From: DASUAL01 sp035763805
GTDB taxonomy: Bacteria; Gemmatimonadota; Gemmatimonadetes; Gemmatimonadales; GWC2-71-9
DNA: 64,000 nucleotides
Direction: 5' to 3'
NCBI GenBank assembly: GCA_035763805.1
Contig: DASUAL010000002.1
Location: 42,335 to 106,334 of the forward strand
The notes beneath the pieces are model-generated. The model saw nothing but the letters and a program-made list of their open reading frames with translations, was not told the DNA's origin and searched no databases. A program made the translations under genes and the position numbers. Shown piece by piece: positions 24,038-33,173 of this stretch. Each line of letters begins with the position of its first letter. Position 1 is the stretch's first letter.

Positions 24038-25120
24038 GTGAACAGCGACACACGCTTCACTCTCGTCCTCGGCGGCGGCGGCATGAAGGGTCTAGCGCAC
24101 ATCGGTGTGCTGCAGGCCCTGACCGAGCGCGGCCTCGTCCCCACGCACATCGTGGGGTCGAGCGTGGGCGCGCTGGTGGGCGCAGCCTGGTCGGCCGGCC
24201 GGAGCGTTGCCGAGTTGCGCGAGATCGCCGTCAACCTCCGCCGGCGGGACATCTTCGTCGTCGCCCACGCCGACATGGCGTTCAAGCGGATGCGCTCCCC
24301 GGCCCTGTTCAGGCGCGAGCCGCTCGACGCCCTGCTGCAGGGCCTCGTGGGCGACATCACGTTCCAGGACCTGCGCCACCCGCTCGTCGTCAACACCGTG
24401 GACATCAACTCCGGGATGCAGGTCTTCTGGGGGCTCGAGGGACTGGAGGAGGTGCGCGTACGGGACGCGGTCTTCGCGTCATGCGCGCTCCCGGGGTACC
24501 TGCCCCCGCGCGAGATCCGGGGGCGCTTTTACGTGGACGGCGCGACCGTGGACAACCTCCCGGTGGGTACGGCGCGCGTGCTGGGGCCTGACCTCATCCT
24601 GGCGGTGGACGTCTCGGCATCGAACGCCTTCCGGGCCGACGTGCAGGAGGAAGGCTTTGCGGCAGTGTTCGCGCGCGCCACCGAGATCGCGATGCAGTCG
24701 CTGCTCGAGCTGCGGTTGCGCGTGTGGAGCACGCCGCCCATCTACTACATGCACCCGCGGGTCGAGCACATCTCGCCCTTCTCGTTCGACCACCTGCGGG
24801 AGCTGGTCGAAGAAGGATACCGCGCGACGGCCGCCGCCCTGGACCGCGCGGACGAGTGGCCCCCGCCAGGGGATCCCGGTGTCTACCCCCGGCGGCGCGT
24901 CATCGTGCGCGTGCAGCGCGAGCGCTGCATTGGCTGCGGCGCCTGCCTCGTCCAGGCGCCCCCCGGCATGTTTGTGCTGGACGCGCAGGCAAAGGCGGTC
25001 GTCACACGGCCGGAGCAGGAGTGGTCCCCGATCGACGGGGAGTTCATCCGCCACTGCCCGACGTACGCGATCGGGGCGCGACCGGCCGCGGCACCCAGGG
25101 CGGCCGACGCCGCGGGCTAG
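24038..25120 (+). CDS. Patatin-like phospholipase fused to a C-terminal ferredoxin domain
   Basis: 360 residues from GTG 24038. Residues 7-250 are a patatin domain: oxyanion loop GGGGMKG (12-18), nucleophile Ser42 in GSSVG, and catalytic Asp167 in VDGAT. It has no signal peptide or membrane segment, so it is cytosolic or peripheral. Residues 288-350 form a mini-ferredoxin: C297-x2-C300-x2-C303, then C340-P, enough for one 4Fe-4S cluster (RCIGCGACLVQAP and HCPTYAI). A lipid hydrolase joined to an electron-transfer domain is unusual. The frame is continuous with no sign of a sequencing join. It ends in a 4-nt overlap with the convergent glycosyltransferase gene. Physiological role unknown. Confidence 0.88.
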   Translation: MNSDTRFTLVLGGGGMKGLAHIGVLQALTERGLVPTHIVGSSVGALVGAAWSAGRSVAELREIAVNLRRRDIFVVAHADMAFKRMRSPALFRREPLDALLQGLVGDITFQDLRHPLVVNTVDINSGMQVFWGLEGLEEVRVRDAVFASCALPGYLPPREIRGRFYVDGATVDNLPVGTARVLGPDLILAVDVSASNAFRADVQEEGFAAVFARATEIAMQSLLELRLRVWSTPPIYYMHPRVEHISPFSFDHLRELVEEGYRATAAALDRADEWPPPGDPGVYPRRRVIVRVQRERCIGCGACLVQAPPGMFVLDAQAKAVVTRPEQEWSPIDGEFIRHCPTYAIGARPAAAPRAADAAG

Positions 25121-26091
25121 CCCAGCAGCGGCGTCAGGCGGTCGAAGAACCGCCGCGCGGCGGCCTCGATGGTGAGACCGGTGAGCATTCCCCGCGGCGG
25201 CGGACCGCTGCGCCGCGCCGCGGAGATCGCAGCCGCGAGGCCGTCGTCGTCGTCCAATTGGAAAAAGTGTGGTGCCCCGCCCAGGAACTCGCGATGGGGC
25301 GGGATATCCGACGCGACGACCGGTACGCCGCACGCGATCGCCTCCATCGGCGTCAGGCCGAACCCTTCGAACCGGCTCGGGCAGACCACCACGTCCGCCG
25401 ACCGATACGCGGCAGGCATCTGCGCATCATTGCACCAGCCTTCGACCGAGCACGGCACGCCCAGCTCCCTCGCAAGCCGGCCCAGCGCTTCCCGTTCCGG
25501 GCCGTCACCGATGATCCGTACGACCGGGATGGGGTCGAGCCGCGCCGCGGCGCGGATCACGGCGGCGTGGTTCTTGGGCGGCGTCAGGCGGGAAACAGTC
25601 ACGAGCACGGGCGGACGCTCCGGCGACGGTCCGGCGGGCGCCGGGACGAAACGCTCGGAGTCATAACAGAACGGGATCTGCCGGCAGACCACGCCGAACC
25701 GCTCGCGAACGCTCGCCGCCGTATGCGCGCTGGGTACCCAGACTTCACGCGCGTGTACGGCGACGTACCGCAATCGGCTGTAGTAGCCGGGGCGCTCCGC
25801 GTAGCGGCGGCCGAGGCGCGGAAGCCGCAGGTAGCCCCCGAGCGCGTACCAGATCCAATCGGCCCGACCCGTCCCGAGCCTCCAGGGCGGGAGATCCCAG
25901 ACGTAGTGCACGAGCGGGCACCGCCGCCGCGCGGCGTACCGGTACGCGCCAGCCGCGACCTGGGCGTCCATGGCGATCGCGAGCCGCGCTGGGCGATCAC
26001 CCTCCAGCGCGATCGATAGGCCGAGCCGGCGCAGCGCCGGGACGACCAGCGTGCAGAACCGGTTCGGCGCGAACCAGCGAATGTCGTGCAC
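25117..26091 (-). CDS. Glycosyltransferase family 4-like (GT-B fold)
   Basis: 324 residues from GTG 26091. The C-terminal GT1/GT4 domain shows VLVTVSRLTPPKNHAAVIRAA, RIIGDGPEREAL, VEGWCNDAQM and the nucleotide-sugar site PSRFEGFGLTPMEAIACGVPVVAS. The N-terminal acceptor domain is short. It lies 16 nt downstream of another GT4 gene on the same strand, at the end of a block of four minus-strand glycosyltransferases. It probably adds a sugar to a surface glycan; donor and acceptor unknown. Confidence 0.87.
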   Translation of the reverse strand: MHDIRWFAPNRFCTLVVPALRRLGLSIALEGDRPARLAIAMDAQVAAGAYRYAARRRCPLVHYVWDLPPWRLGTGRADWIWYALGGYLRLPRLGRRYAERPGYYSRLRYVAVHAREVWVPSAHTAASVRERFGVVCRQIPFCYDSERFVPAPAGPSPERPPVLVTVSRLTPPKNHAAVIRAAARLDPIPVVRIIGDGPEREALGRLARELGVPCSVEGWCNDAQMPAAYRSADVVVCPSRFEGFGLTPMEAIACGVPVVASDIPPHREFLGGAPHFFQLDDDDGLAAAISAARRSGPPPRGMLTGLTIEAAARRFFDRLTPLLG

Positions 26092-26107
26092 GGAGCGCTC
26101 GCGGCCG

Positions 26108-27286
26108 CTAGCGTCGCCGGAACTCGGTGTCGATCTGCATCAGGTCGCGCGCCACCCGGTCCCAGTTGTAATAGGTCTCCACGGCGCGGCGGCCCGCCGT
26201 GCCCATCCGCCGGCGCAGCTCGTCGTCCCCGAGTAACCGCGAGATCGCCTCCGCCACCGCCGCCGGATCCTCGGACTCCACCAGGAGCCCGGTCTCTCCC
26301 TCGCGCACTGCGTCGGGCACGCCACCCGAGCGCCCGCCCACCACCGCGAGCCCGCACGCCGACGCCTCCACGAGCGCGATCCCGAACCCCTCGGCCAGCA
26401 GCTCGACGCGGCGGGATGCCCCGACGTACAAGTCGGCCGCGTTGTAGAGCGCCGGCAGCTCGTCGTCTCCGACGAATCCCAGGAACCGCACGGCGTCGCC
26501 GAGCCCGAGCTCTGCGGCGCCCCGCTCGAGTTGCGACCGGCGGGGGCCCACCCCCGCGACCGCGTAGCGGGCTCCGGGAAACGCCGCCCGCACGGCGGGA
26601 AGCGCCCGGATCACGGTGTCGACCCCCTTGTGGGATTCGAGCCGCGCGACGGTGAGGAGCCACGGCCCGCCTTCGAGGCCGTAGCGGGCGCGCACCGGGC
26701 GCGGGTCGATCCCGGGCCGAAAGTGCGACGGCGTGGTGCCGAGCGGCACTACCCGTACCGCGCCGGCGAGTGCCCGGCACCCCAGGCTACTGAGCACCGA
26801 GCGGGCGAGATCGCCCGTCCACCGGCTATTCGCGACGACGACCGCCGCGGACCCCAGCAGCTCGCGTGCCGTCCAGCGCTTGAAGCCAGAGCGGCGCAGC
26901 TTCGCCTCGAGCAGCAACAGCTCCGTTCCGTGAACGATCACCCCGTACGGCAGGCCGTACCGCGCGCGCAGCCAGCGCGCCGGGTAGGCCGCGGGCTTGA
27001 GCTCGGCGCACCAGACGAAAGCGGGCCGCATTCGTCGGACGAGCGCACCCGCACGCGCGGTCCAAAGCGCCAGTCCGTTGATCGTCCGCAGTCGCGTGGC
27101 GCGGATGGCCACCCGGTCGATCGGGTGCGGCAACCGCGCGTCGCTCGCCGCGCTTCCCGGGTAAGCACCCGTGGACACGAGCAGCGATCCGAGGGGGTAG
27201 CGTGACGCCAGCTCCCCCATCATGCGCGCGATGCCGCCTCCGTGGGGAGGGAAGTTGAACGCAAGGAGGAGCGTGCGGTCCAGAAT
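26108..27286 (-). CDS. Glycosyltransferase family 4-like, non-ATG start
   Basis: About 392 residues. LLAFNFPPHGGGIARMM at the N-terminus matches the paralogue at 27319 (LLAHDFPPMGGGIARLH). The donor domain has LLTVARLESHKGVDTVI, VAGVGPRRSQLE and AEGFGIALVEASACGLAVVG. Between the stop of the upstream gene and this conserved start there is no ATG, GTG or TTG in frame. The best candidates are ATT 27286 or CTG 27283; the frame is also open upstream into the neighbouring gene, to 27562. No clear Shine-Dalgarno precedes it. Probably a tandem duplicate of the next gene, from their aligned motifs. Confidence 0.82.
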   Translation of the reverse strand: MLDRTLLLAFNFPPHGGGIARMMGELASRYPLGSLLVSTGAYPGSAASDARLPHPIDRVAIRATRLRTINGLALWTARAGALVRRMRPAFVWCAELKPAAYPARWLRARYGLPYGVIVHGTELLLLEAKLRRSGFKRWTARELLGSAAVVVANSRWTGDLARSVLSSLGCRALAGAVRVVPLGTTPSHFRPGIDPRPVRARYGLEGGPWLLTVARLESHKGVDTVIRALPAVRAAFPGARYAVAGVGPRRSQLERGAAELGLGDAVRFLGFVGDDELPALYNAADLYVGASRRVELLAEGFGIALVEASACGLAVVGGRSGGVPDAVREGETGLLVESEDPAAVAEAISRLLGDDELRRRMGTAGRRAVETYYNWDRVARDLMQIDTEFRRR

Positions 27287-27318
27287 CGTGGAACGTAGAA
27301 AAGGGGACGAGCGGAGGG

Positions 27319-28482
27319 TTAGGCGACCTCTGACTCCAGCGCGCGGACTTCGCGGGCGAAGCGATCCCAGTTGAAGTGCCTCTCGACCGCTTGCCGCCCT
27401 GCGGCCCCCATGCGCCGCGCGAGCTCGGGATCGGCGAGCATCCGGCCGATCGCGTCCGCGAACGCCGCTGGGTCCTCGGGCGACACCAGGAACCCGGTCT
27501 TCCCGTCGCACACCGCGTCCGGGATCCCGCCCGAATTCCCCGCTACCACCGGAAGCCCGCACGCCGCCGCTTCGACCAGCGCGATCCCGAACCCCTCGAC
27601 CCCGATCCGCTCGGCGCGGCGCGATGCGCCGACATACACCGTGGCGAGGTTGTAGAGTTCCGGGAGGTCGCGGTCGCTCACCGCGCCGAGGAAGCGTACG
27701 CGGTCCGCAACACCCGCTTTCTGCGCGAGCTTCTCGAGCGCCTCGCGCTCCCGGCCGCTCCCCGCGACCGCGTAGCGTACGTCGGGAGCGCTCTGGAGGA
27801 TCGTCGGCAGCGCCTGGAGCACGGTATCCACGCCCTTGTGCGGCTCGAGTCGCGCGACCGTGAGCAGCCAGCGGCCATCGCCCAGCCGGGCGCGCAGGCC
27901 GCTCGGATCGATCCCCGGCCGAAAGCCGGAGGGATCCGTCCCGGGATGCACGATGCGCAGTCGCTGGCCGTGGCCGTCGAGCCCGAGCTCGCCGAGCAGC
28001 GAGAGGGCGAGATCGTGCGTCCAGCGGCTGATGGCCACGAGCACGGCCGCACCGCCGAAGATCGCCTGCGCGGTGCGCCGCTTGAGCGCCGAGTGGCGGA
28101 TCTTGTGCTGCTCACTGAGCAGGTCGGCCCCGTAGAGGAAGAGACTGTACGGGGTGCGGGTGCGTTCGTGCACCCAGCGCGCCGCGTAGCCCGCCGGCTT
28201 CACGTTGCCGCAGTGGACGAAGCGGACGGCGCGCTCGCGCACGAGGCGCGCGGCGTGCCGCGACCACAACAGGACGCCCGGGAACGTCTTGGAGCGACGC
28301 CGACTCACCGGCGCGCGATCCACCGCCCCGCCGAACTCGGCGTCCACCTCGGCTGCGTCGGGGTCCTGCGGCGTGGACACGATCAGCTCGCCAGGCGGAA
28401 ACCGCCGCGCCAGCTCCGCATGCAGCCGCGCGATGCCCCCGCCCATCGGGGGAAAATCATGGGCCAGGAGCATGGTCGTCAT
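27319..28482 (-). CDS. Glycosyltransferase family 4-like
   Basis: 387 residues from ATG 28482. N-terminal MTTMLLAHDFPPMGGG (the glycine-rich acceptor-domain loop), then GRWLLTVARLEPHKGVDTVLQ, VAGSGREREALEK, FLGAVSDRDLPELYN and VEGFGIALVEAAACGLPVVAGN with the conserved ExFGxxxxE pattern for the nucleotide sugar. It is closely similar along its whole length to the protein at 26108, so recent duplication is likely. A cytosolic enzyme of surface polysaccharide or lipopolysaccharide assembly; specificity unknown. Confidence 0.9.
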   Translation of the reverse strand: MTTMLLAHDFPPMGGGIARLHAELARRFPPGELIVSTPQDPDAAEVDAEFGGAVDRAPVSRRRSKTFPGVLLWSRHAARLVRERAVRFVHCGNVKPAGYAARWVHERTRTPYSLFLYGADLLSEQHKIRHSALKRRTAQAIFGGAAVLVAISRWTHDLALSLLGELGLDGHGQRLRIVHPGTDPSGFRPGIDPSGLRARLGDGRWLLTVARLEPHKGVDTVLQALPTILQSAPDVRYAVAGSGREREALEKLAQKAGVADRVRFLGAVSDRDLPELYNLATVYVGASRRAERIGVEGFGIALVEAAACGLPVVAGNSGGIPDAVCDGKTGFLVSPEDPAAFADAIGRMLADPELARRMGAAGRQAVERHFNWDRFAREVRALESEVA

Positions 28483-28535
28483 GGCATCACGTCGGGATCG
28501 CTACCGGTGAGGGGCGCGCATCGGGTCGTCTAATG

Positions 28536-29651
28536 CTAACGGGGGGTGCGCCCGCCCAGCAATCGGCGTCGCGCGAGCGCCTCGCGATACACCGCCTCCG
28601 TCCGCTCCGCCGTCCGCTCGAGCGTGAACTCGGCCCGCACCAGCTCGCGGCCCGCGCGCGCCATCCGCCGAGCCCCCTCTCGGTCCCGGAGCAGCCGCTC
28701 CAGGCTCGCGGCCCACGCCCCGGCATCGAGCGGCGGCACGAGGACGCCGGTCTGCCCATCCCGAATCAGGTCCGGATTTCCGCCCGCGCGCGAGGCTAGC
28801 ACGGGCACGCCAAGCGCCATCGCTTCGAGCAGCGCGTGGGAGAGTCCTTCGATCCGGGAGGGCAGCGCGGCCAGCGCCGCCAAGCGATAGAACGCGAGTG
28901 GGCGTTCGGTGAACGGCACGAACACCACCCGGTGCCGCTCCGGAGCGCCGCGCGCGAGGCGGGTGAGCCGGCCGTCCGGCTCGATCCCGACGAGCGCCAC
29001 CAACACCGGCACCCCCACGGCGGGCAGCGCCTGAAGCAGGACGTGCTGATCCTTGCGACGCGCCACGACTACCACGACCCGGCGATCCCCCACGCCGTCC
29101 AGCGCAGCCAGCGCGGCGGCGAGCTCTGCAGCCGTAGGCTCGACGTCCACGCGCGCGAGGTCGATCCCGTTCGGAATCACGCGGAGGCGGGCCGCGGGAT
29201 GCAGTCGGCGCCGCAGGGCGCGCGCCACGGCAGCGCTCACCGCGATGGTGCGGTCGGCGGCGAAACCGATCGCGAGCAGCTCCAGGGGCGACGTGCGCGG
29301 CATGGTGCGCCGGGTGACCACGAGCGCCTGCGGCAGGCGTCCACGCCACCGCAGCCACGCCAGGGCGCGCCGGTCGCGGGTGCCGTGCGTGTTGACCACA
29401 TCCACGTGCTCGCGGGCGATCGTCTCGCGCAGCTCGCGTGCCAACGGCCCGAGTCGGCTGAAATCGAGCGGGATGTGCGGCAGCCCGGCGCCCGCCACCA
29501 GGCTCGCCAGTACGGTGCCCGGCCGGCAGCCGACCAGCACCCGGTGCCCGCGGCAGGTCAGCTGGCGGCTGAGGCCGAAGATGGACTGCGTCGATCCCTG
29601 CCCCTGGCCCTGATGGGTGAGTTGGAGAATCGTCAGCGGCGGGTTCGGCAT
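28536..29651 (-). CDS. Glycosyltransferase family 4-like
   Basis: 371 residues from ATG 29651. TILQLTHQGQGQGSTQSIFGL opens the acceptor domain (key part GQGQGSTQS). RVIPNGIDLARVD and PSRIEGLSHALLEAMALGVPVLAS are donor-domain motifs. More diverged from the two paralogues at 26108 and 27319 and with a gap of 53 nt to the latter. Transcription starts in a 29-nt gap shared with the plus-strand transferase at 29681. Role in envelope glycan assembly is inferred from the neighbourhood. Confidence 0.88.
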   Translation of the reverse strand: MPNPPLTILQLTHQGQGQGSTQSIFGLSRQLTCRGHRVLVGCRPGTVLASLVAGAGLPHIPLDFSRLGPLARELRETIAREHVDVVNTHGTRDRRALAWLRWRGRLPQALVVTRRTMPRTSPLELLAIGFAADRTIAVSAAVARALRRRLHPAARLRVIPNGIDLARVDVEPTAAELAAALAALDGVGDRRVVVVVARRKDQHVLLQALPAVGVPVLVALVGIEPDGRLTRLARGAPERHRVVFVPFTERPLAFYRLAALAALPSRIEGLSHALLEAMALGVPVLASRAGGNPDLIRDGQTGVLVPPLDAGAWAASLERLLRDREGARRMARAGRELVRAEFTLERTAERTEAVYREALARRRLLGGRTPR

Positions 29652-29680
29652 CCGACGAAGCTAGTTATACTATCCCGCCG
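29652..29680. promoter_or_regulatory. Compact divergent promoter region between two glycosyltransferase genes
   Basis: Only 29 nt separate two divergent start codons. TATACT (29666-29671) stands 9 nt before the plus-strand ATG, and on the opposite strand TATAAC overlaps the same bases, 12 nt before the other ATG. Both transcripts would have almost no leader. The -35 boxes are weak and would lie inside the genes. Confidence 0.4.
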
Positions 29681-30631
29681 ATGCACGTCGTCGTCGCATC
29701 CCACCAGCTCCTGCCGGCCAAGGGGTACGGCGGGCTCCAGCGCGTCGTCGTGTCGCTGGTTCGCGGACTCGCGACCCTGGGCCACCGGGTCACCCTGCTC
29801 GCGCCGCCCGGAACCCGGCTCGCCGAGGCGGCCGTGGTGGAAGTACCGGCCCGCAAGCTCGGTGATGTGACCGAGCTGGCGCGCTACCTGCCCCGGGACG
29901 CCCAGATCCTGCACGCGCACTTCGCGCTCCGGCGCGCCCCGCCGGGCGAGCTCCCGTTCGTGCAAACGATCCACCGCAACCTGAAGCCGGGTGCGTCGCT
30001 CGACCCGCACACGATCTTCCTGTCGCACGACCACGCCCGTCGCCACGGCAGCGACGTGTTCGTCTACAATGGGCTCGACCCGGCGGAGTACCGCTTCCGC
30101 CGGTTCCCCAAGCGGCCCGGCCAATACGACCTGTTCCTCGGGAAGCTGCACAGCGCGAAGGGGTACCACTGGGCCGTGGAGGCGGCGAAGCGCACCGGCC
30201 ACAAGCTCATCGTCGCCGGCGGTTGGCGGCCCAGCTTCACGGGGTCCGTCAAATACGTGGGCGAGGTGGACGGCACGCAGAAGGCAACGCTGCTGGCGCG
30301 GGCGCGCTGCGTCTGGAATCCGGCCCAGTGGGACGAGCCGTTCGGTCTCGTGACGATCGAGGCGCTGCTATCGGGCACGCCCGTGCTCGGTACCCACCGG
30401 GGCGCGCTGCCCGAGCTCGTAACTCCGGACGTCGGCGCGCTGTGCGACACGTTGGAGCAGACGATCGCCGCGGCCGAGACGATCCACACGCGCCGCCCCG
30501 AGGCATGTCGCGCGCGTGCCGAGCGGCACTTCACCCACGTGGTGATGGCGGGAGAGTACGTGCGCATGTACCGCTCCCTGCTCGAGACGGGAAGACTGGC
30601 CCCGGGACGGCCCACGCCAGGCGTGCGTTAA
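29681..30631 (+). CDS. Glycosyltransferase family 4-like, short form
   Basis: 316 residues. ASHQLLPAKGYGGLQRVV opens the acceptor domain. DLFLGKLHSAKGYHWAVEAAKR, KLIVAGGWRP and WNPAQWDEPFGLVTIEALLSGTPVLGT carry the donor-site motif. The short N-terminal domain resembles the small transferases found with GumH/WcaL-type clusters. Convergent 4-nt overlap with the CgeB-like gene. Cytosolic; product unknown. Confidence 0.86.
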   Translation: MHVVVASHQLLPAKGYGGLQRVVVSLVRGLATLGHRVTLLAPPGTRLAEAAVVEVPARKLGDVTELARYLPRDAQILHAHFALRRAPPGELPFVQTIHRNLKPGASLDPHTIFLSHDHARRHGSDVFVYNGLDPAEYRFRRFPKRPGQYDLFLGKLHSAKGYHWAVEAAKRTGHKLIVAGGWRPSFTGSVKYVGEVDGTQKATLLARARCVWNPAQWDEPFGLVTIEALLSGTPVLGTHRGALPELVTPDVGALCDTLEQTIAAAETIHTRRPEACRARAERHFTHVVMAGEYVRMYRSLLETGRLAPGRPTPGVR

Positions 30632-31587
30632 CGCAAGGCGATCGTGAGCAGCTCCTCCATCCGGTGGCGCCAGGTGTGCTCCGCTAGCGCGCGCTCACGC
30701 CCGGCGGCGGCGAGCGACCGGCGCCAGGAGTCGTCCTCCAGCAGCGACTGAGCGCGCTCGCGCAGCTCGGCCAGGCTCCGGTACAGCACGATCTCCCGGT
30801 CCGGGGCAAAGTGCCGCGTGATGTCGCCCTTCGCGTCACAGAGCTGTGGGGTGCCGATCGCCCCGAGCTCGAAGACGCGCATGTTCGCGCCGGTGCCGTA
30901 CCGGGCGGGATCGCCCTGTTCCCCGAAATGCTGGTGGATGTTGAGCCCGATCGTGGCGCCTGACAGCGCCCGTACGAAGTCGTCGCCGTACAGCGGCCCG
31001 TTTGGCCACCCCGGGCCCCACGCCGCAAGCCCCAGATCCGCCACGGCCCGGACGACCGGCTCGCGCGCGGGATCCCGTGACCCTGCGAACACGAGCGGGG
31101 CCCGCCAGCGCGGACCCCCGTCGAGCGGGCGGTGGTACGCCGGGTCGCACCCGAACGGGAGGTAGTGGGCCTGCGCGCCCGCCTGGCGGTGGCGCGCGAC
31201 GCTCAAGCTGTCGTGCGTGAAAAACACGTCGTAGGCCGGCGCGAGGGAGAGCGACATCTCGATCTGGTGCGGGTCATCGGGGAACCAGTTGACCCAGCGA
31301 CCGCCGAATCGGCCCGCCAGCGCCCGGACCTCCGAGGGAGCGAGCTTCGTCCCTTTGAACACCAGCACGACGTCAGCCGGAGCGCGCCGCAGCAGCGCGT
31401 CGAGCCGCGCCGCGAGCGGACGGCGCCAGATCGCGTTCAGCCCCCGCAGCCGCTCCTCACAGCGCCCCACTTCGCACCCCAGCGATTGGAGTGCGGCGGC
31501 CAACGCGAACCCGCTCCGGTGGTACCGTCGATTAAAGGCTGCGACCAGGACGACGCGCAGGCCGGAAAAGCGGGCGGACCCACTCAC
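30628..31587 (-). CDS. CgeB-like/GT1-type glycosyltransferase
   Basis: 319 residues from GTG 31587 (GTGA overlap with the methyltransferase stop). NWFPDDPHQIEMSLSLAPAYDVFFTHD is characteristic of the CgeB/spore-maturation-like transferases (core WFPDDPHQ). LPFGCDPAYHRPL, VFAGSRDPAREP, IGLNIHQHF and MRVFELGAIGTPQLCD complete the GT-B pattern. It is the last gene of a five-gene minus-strand run beginning with the PorX-like regulator. Likely modifies an envelope glycan. Confidence 0.83.
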   Translation of the reverse strand: MSGSARFSGLRVVLVAAFNRRYHRSGFALAAALQSLGCEVGRCEERLRGLNAIWRRPLAARLDALLRRAPADVVLVFKGTKLAPSEVRALAGRFGGRWVNWFPDDPHQIEMSLSLAPAYDVFFTHDSLSVARHRQAGAQAHYLPFGCDPAYHRPLDGGPRWRAPLVFAGSRDPAREPVVRAVADLGLAAWGPGWPNGPLYGDDFVRALSGATIGLNIHQHFGEQGDPARYGTGANMRVFELGAIGTPQLCDAKGDITRHFAPDREIVLYRSLAELRERAQSLLEDDSWRRSLAAAGRERALAEHTWRHRMEELLTIALR

Positions 31588-32312
31588 ACACGCGTCGCTT
31601 TCACAATCATGGTCTCGCCGAACGCGATCGCCGGCGCGAGCATCTGCCGGCGGATCTCCCGGTTGCGCTGACGCTGCTGGGGATCCTTCTCCCAGCGACG
31701 AAACGCGAGCGCCATCGCGAGCGCCGACACAGGCCAGAGGGGGAGATACAGCCAGCTCACGAGCTTGACGCGGTTCGTCGCGACCGCCGTGATCCGGAAG
31801 CCGTGCCGATGCAGCAGATACCGCAGCGCGGCGAACGAAAGCAGGTTCACGTGATGCCACGGGTTCGGGTCCCGCTCGTTGAGCGGGACTTTGCCCTTGT
31901 TGTGGAACCCCGTCAGCAGCCAGCGCACGCGAGAACGCAGCGCGCTGATGTTGGGCGTGGACACGATGAGGACTCCCCCGGGCCGGACCAGCCGGCGACA
32001 CTCGCACACGAAGTCGAACGGCCGCTCGAGGTGCTCGATCCCGTCGATGCACACGACGGCGTCGAAGGCTCCGTCCCGGAACGGCAACGGTGCGTTCATG
32101 TCGGCCGCGGTAAAGCGGGCGCCGGGGAGCGTGAGCCGGTTCACGATGTCGGCGCCGTGGCGCTCCTCCACCCCCATCGCCTGCAGGCGCTCGAGGAAGG
32201 CGCCCTCCCCGCACGGGATGTCGAGCACGGCGCGACAGGGTGGCTCCGCCTGGAGGAGGCGCGCCACCACCGCGTGCGTGTTCCTCGAGGTGAGCTCGCG
32301 CGGGCCGCTCAT
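31584..32312 (-). CDS. SAM-dependent methyltransferase (class I)
   Basis: 242 residues. The AdoMet loop VLDIPCGEGAFLERL (about residues 29-43), then AADMNAPLPF, DAVVCIDGIEHLERP and RRLVRPGGVLIVSTPN. Start ATG 32312 overlaps the GT2 stop (ATGA). The group is the Methyltransf_11-like type common in polysaccharide clusters, where sugars or lipid-linked glycans are methylated. A hydrophobic stretch around residues 190-205 may bind the membrane. Target unknown. Confidence 0.86.
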   Translation of the reverse strand: MSGPRELTSRNTHAVVARLLQAEPPCRAVLDIPCGEGAFLERLQAMGVEERHGADIVNRLTLPGARFTAADMNAPLPFRDGAFDAVVCIDGIEHLERPFDFVCECRRLVRPGGVLIVSTPNISALRSRVRWLLTGFHNKGKVPLNERDPNPWHHVNLLSFAALRYLLHRHGFRITAVATNRVKLVSWLYLPLWPVSALAMALAFRRWEKDPQQRQRNREIRRQMLAPAIAFGETMIVKATRV

Positions 32313-33172
32313 ACGACCACGTAGTTGCGATACTCGAACACCCGCCTTCCTGTGAGCCGCTCGATCCAGTCGGACAGGTAGTAGCGGAGGTCGTTGACCC
32401 GCAGGCGACGCGGCTCGATGGAGGGTGCGCGGCCGGCGAGGCGCGCCTGGATCCAGTCGGCGGCGGCGAGTGGATGGGTGCCGGCGAAGCGCCGCAGCAG
32501 TGGGGTCCACTCGAGCCGTCCCCATCGCCGCCACTGCTCGGCCCGGTAGGCGGTCTCCGGAAAAATCTGCTTCGACGCTTCGAACTTGTCTCGCAGGGAC
32601 TCCGGTGGCCGGGCCCACCCGTAGTGAAACATCTGCGCGCCGGTCGAACGCGCGCGAATCCGTCGTCGGTCGGGGCCGACGCGAAACCCCTGGGCGTCCT
32701 GGTAGGAGTGGATATCGCGGCCGAGGCGCACGCAGCGCACTTCGCGGCGGTACCAGTGCCGGTTCGTGGCGAGCGTGTCGAAGTCGCCGTAAAAGTGGAG
32801 GTAGTCGACCAGCAGTCCCTCGACGCGCTGGTCGGCGTCCCACTCCCGCACCTTTTCCTTCAGGATGGCGGCGCCGGTCTCATGCAGCACCTCGTCCGCC
32901 TGGATATACACGCCCCAGGGGCCGCGGCAGGCGCGCATCGCGCGGTTGGTCTCTTCGGCCAGCACGACGCTGCCCTGCGAGACGTCCCATACACCGTCGA
33001 TGATTCGAATGCGCGGATCGCCGATGGCAGCGATGAGCTCACGGGTCGCGTCCTCCGAGCGTCCGACGTTGACGACGACCTCGTCGCAGATGGAGAGGAT
33101 CGAGCGGACGGCGGGAACGACGGGATAGTCGAGGTTGACCGCGTTGCGGACGATCGTGAAGCCCGAGAGCAC
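32309..33172 (-). CDS. Glycosyltransferase family 2-like
   Basis: 287 residues from GTG 33172. GT-A fold: MLSGFTIVRNAVNLDYPV at the start, CDEVVVNVGRSEDATRELI, and WGVYIQADEVLHE with the QADE metal/nucleotide-sugar motif in place of the usual DxD. The C-terminal part (WARPPESLRDKFEAS) fits the family found next to ABC flippases. One nt separates it from the exporter gene upstream. Likely adds a sugar to a lipid-linked core. Confidence 0.85.
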   Translation of the reverse strand: MLSGFTIVRNAVNLDYPVVPAVRSILSICDEVVVNVGRSEDATRELIAAIGDPRIRIIDGVWDVSQGSVVLAEETNRAMRACRGPWGVYIQADEVLHETGAAILKEKVREWDADQRVEGLLVDYLHFYGDFDTLATNRHWYRREVRCVRLGRDIHSYQDAQGFRVGPDRRRIRARSTGAQMFHYGWARPPESLRDKFEASKQIFPETAYRAEQWRRWGRLEWTPLLRRFAGTHPLAAADWIQARLAGRAPSIEPRRLRVNDLRYYLSDWIERLTGRRVFEYRNYVVV

Positions 33173-33173
33173 G

